DNA from: Clostridiaceae bacterium
GTDB taxonomy: Bacteria > Bacillota > Clostridia > Saccharofermentanales > DTU023
DNA length: 6,640 nucleotides
Reading direction: 5' to 3'
NCBI GenBank assembly: GCA_012798865.1
Contig: JAAZMK010000175.1
Location: 1 to 6,640, forward strand
The first letter of the stretch is position 1, and every line of letters begins with the position of its first letter. The position numbers and the translations under genes were made by a program. Of this stretch, positions 5,587-6,640 are shown in pieces. Below the pieces are notes generated by a model. The model saw only the letters and a program-made list of their open reading frames with translations. It did not search any database and was not told the origin of the DNA.

Positions 5587-6567
5587 ATGGATGATCGACA
5601 ATGTAAAAGAATCGGCATACTGACCAGCGGAGGCGATGCTCCCGGGATGAATGGTGTCATTCGCGCCGTGACAAGAACCAGCATCAATTCCGGCGTACAA
5701 GTTATGGGAATCAGACGAGGATACCACGGTCTTTATAAGGGCGAAGTCGTAGAACTGAACGCTCGTTCCGTATCCGGCAAATTGAGTCAGGGAGGAACTT
5801 TCCTCAACACGGCACGAAGCGAGCACTTTACGACGGAAGAAGGGCTGGAGCAAGCAGCAAAAATGACAAAAGTCTTCGATTTGGACGGCGTTGTTGCCTG
5901 CGGAGGTGACGGTACGATGAAAGGCGCTGCCGCTTTGGCGAGAGTCGGCGTTCCGGTTATTTTTATTCCGGCAACGATCGATAATGATGTCGGTTGCACC
6001 GACTATACCATCGGTTTCGATACGGCTCTGAACACTGCCATTGTAGCTGTTGATAAATTAAAAGATACGGCCTCTTCGCATGAACGCTGCTCCGTCATAG
6101 AAGTGATGGGTAGGGAAACCGGTTATCTTGCATTACATGTCGGGATTGCTACCGGTGCTGAAATCATTTTAATCCCGGAACATCCAGTTGATCGTGAACG
6201 GGACGTATTAGGAAAAATACTTACTGCCAGAAACAGAGGAAAGCATCATTATATTGTCATTGTCGCGGAAGGCGCTGTTGAAAGCTCAATCGAAGTTGCC
6301 AACTATATAGAAGACAAAACGCAGATTGAAGCCAGAGCGACGGTACTCGGTTATTTACAAAGAGGCGGTGCGCCGACGTACTTTGATCGATATATCGCTT
6401 CGATGATGGGGATTAAAGCTGTGGAATGTTTGATTTCCGGAAGTCAAAATCGTGCGATCGTCTACCGAAACGGTCAAGTCCTCGATGATGATCTGTTTGA
6501 ATGCCTCAACATGACAAAAAGAATTGATGAAGTTGATTTTCAACAGGCGAAGATTTTATCCATTTAA
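5587..6567 (+). CDS. pfkA: ATP-dependent 6-phosphofructokinase
   Basis: This 326-residue enzyme has the normal length for a bacterial PfkA and catalyses the ATP-dependent phosphorylation of fructose 6-phosphate to fructose 1,6-bisphosphate, the committed step of glycolysis, as a cytoplasmic homotetramer in this family. Visible motifs are GGDAPGMN (15-22), Arg77, GGDGT (106-110), PATIDND (128-134) with catalytic Asp132, HER (165-167), MGR (174-176), Glu228 and RATVLGYLQRGG (250-261). GGDG rather than GGDD, and no Lys before TIDND, indicate ATP rather than pyrophosphate as donor. Position 129 is Ala where the E. coli and Bacillus enzymes have Gly. Compared with E. coli PfkA from memory, effector-site Arg21 and Arg25 are kept (Arg26, Arg30), but Arg54 becomes Ala59 and Arg154 becomes Lys159, so allosteric control by ADP/PEP may differ. 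It is complete and follows the small acidic gene in one operon. Confidence 0.96.
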   Translation: MDDRQCKRIGILTSGGDAPGMNGVIRAVTRTSINSGVQVMGIRRGYHGLYKGEVVELNARSVSGKLSQGGTFLNTARSEHFTTEEGLEQAAKMTKVFDLDGVVACGGDGTMKGAAALARVGVPVIFIPATIDNDVGCTDYTIGFDTALNTAIVAVDKLKDTASSHERCSVIEVMGRETGYLALHVGIATGAEIILIPEHPVDRERDVLGKILTARNRGKHHYIVIVAEGAVESSIEVANYIEDKTQIEARATVLGYLQRGGAPTYFDRYIASMMGIKAVECLISGSQNRAIVYRNGQVLDDDLFECLNMTKRIDEVDFQQAKILSI

Positions 6568-6640
6568 TTATTTTCGAGCTTAAAGAGCAAAGAGTGATTC
6601 GATTCCATTTTAGACGAGTTATTATTTCTCATTAAACGAC
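6568..6640. other. Sequence after pfkA, no feature recognised
   Basis: These 73 nt are A+T-rich and contain no hairpin followed by a T-tract and no clear gene start on the plus strand. Whether the operon continues beyond the window cannot be told. Confidence 0.5.

Noticed and set aside
5353..5853. 166-codon minus-strand frame across the small gene and the start of pfkA
   Set aside because: It is antisense to the strongly conserved pfkA N-terminus, has no recognisable motif or SD, and mirrors the coding frame of pfkA.
6568..6632. Minus-strand 22-codon frame beginning MRNNNSSK after pfkA
   Set aside because: It is low-complexity, has no SD, and lies in A+T-rich sequence where such frames are expected by chance.

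Overview
The window looks like chromosomal DNA of a Gram-positive anaerobe or facultative anaerobe of the Bacillota (clostridial type). The evidence is the protein families: an iron-sulfur-flavoprotein-like oxidoreductase, a heterodimeric multidrug-type ABC exporter and a bacterial ATP-type phosphofructokinase. Strong AGGAG-type ribosome binding sites precede most genes. By eye the base composition is moderate, in the mid-40s % GC. No RNA gene, CRISPR array, insertion sequence or phage gene was found.

Left end (1-349): the first codons of a leftward gene lie at 1-28, behind a good SD, a sigma-A-type promoter and an almost perfect 12-2-12 inverted repeat. The repeat has the TGAACA-N2-TGTTCA core typical of ArsR/SmtB-family metal-sensor operators, so metal or metalloid control of the leftward gene is a reasonable inference. 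The rest is A+T-rich spacer leading to a rightward flavoprotein gene.

Centre-left (350-1600): a 265-residue flavodoxin-fold protein with a CX2CX2CX7C cluster (iron-sulfur flavoprotein type) runs rightward. Facing it is the C-terminal piece of a probable secreted or lipoprotein gene, which appears to have lost its 5' half. Two hairpins without T-tracts lie in this convergent area.

Centre (1601-5199): two leftward ABC exporter half-transporters overlap by ATGA. The upstream subunit has Asp for the Walker B Glu and Gln for the switch His, with a normal LSGGQ. The downstream subunit has normal Walker B Glu and His but an altered signature, LSQGE. This is the complementary pattern of a heterodimeric exporter with one degenerate and one active ATP site (TM287/288, BmrCD, LmrCD type).

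Right (5200-6640): a 169-bp divergent region with a short palindrome separates the exporter from a rightward pair, a 68-residue acidic helical protein of unknown function and pfkA. The SD of pfkA overlaps the stop codon of the small gene, so the two are probably translated together. No terminator was seen after pfkA.

Overall this is mostly ordinary genome content. The points most worth a second look are the metal-sensor-type operator, the unknown acidic protein coupled to pfkA, the unusual LSQGE signature, the missing SD of the first exporter gene, and apparent changes in the phosphofructokinase effector site.
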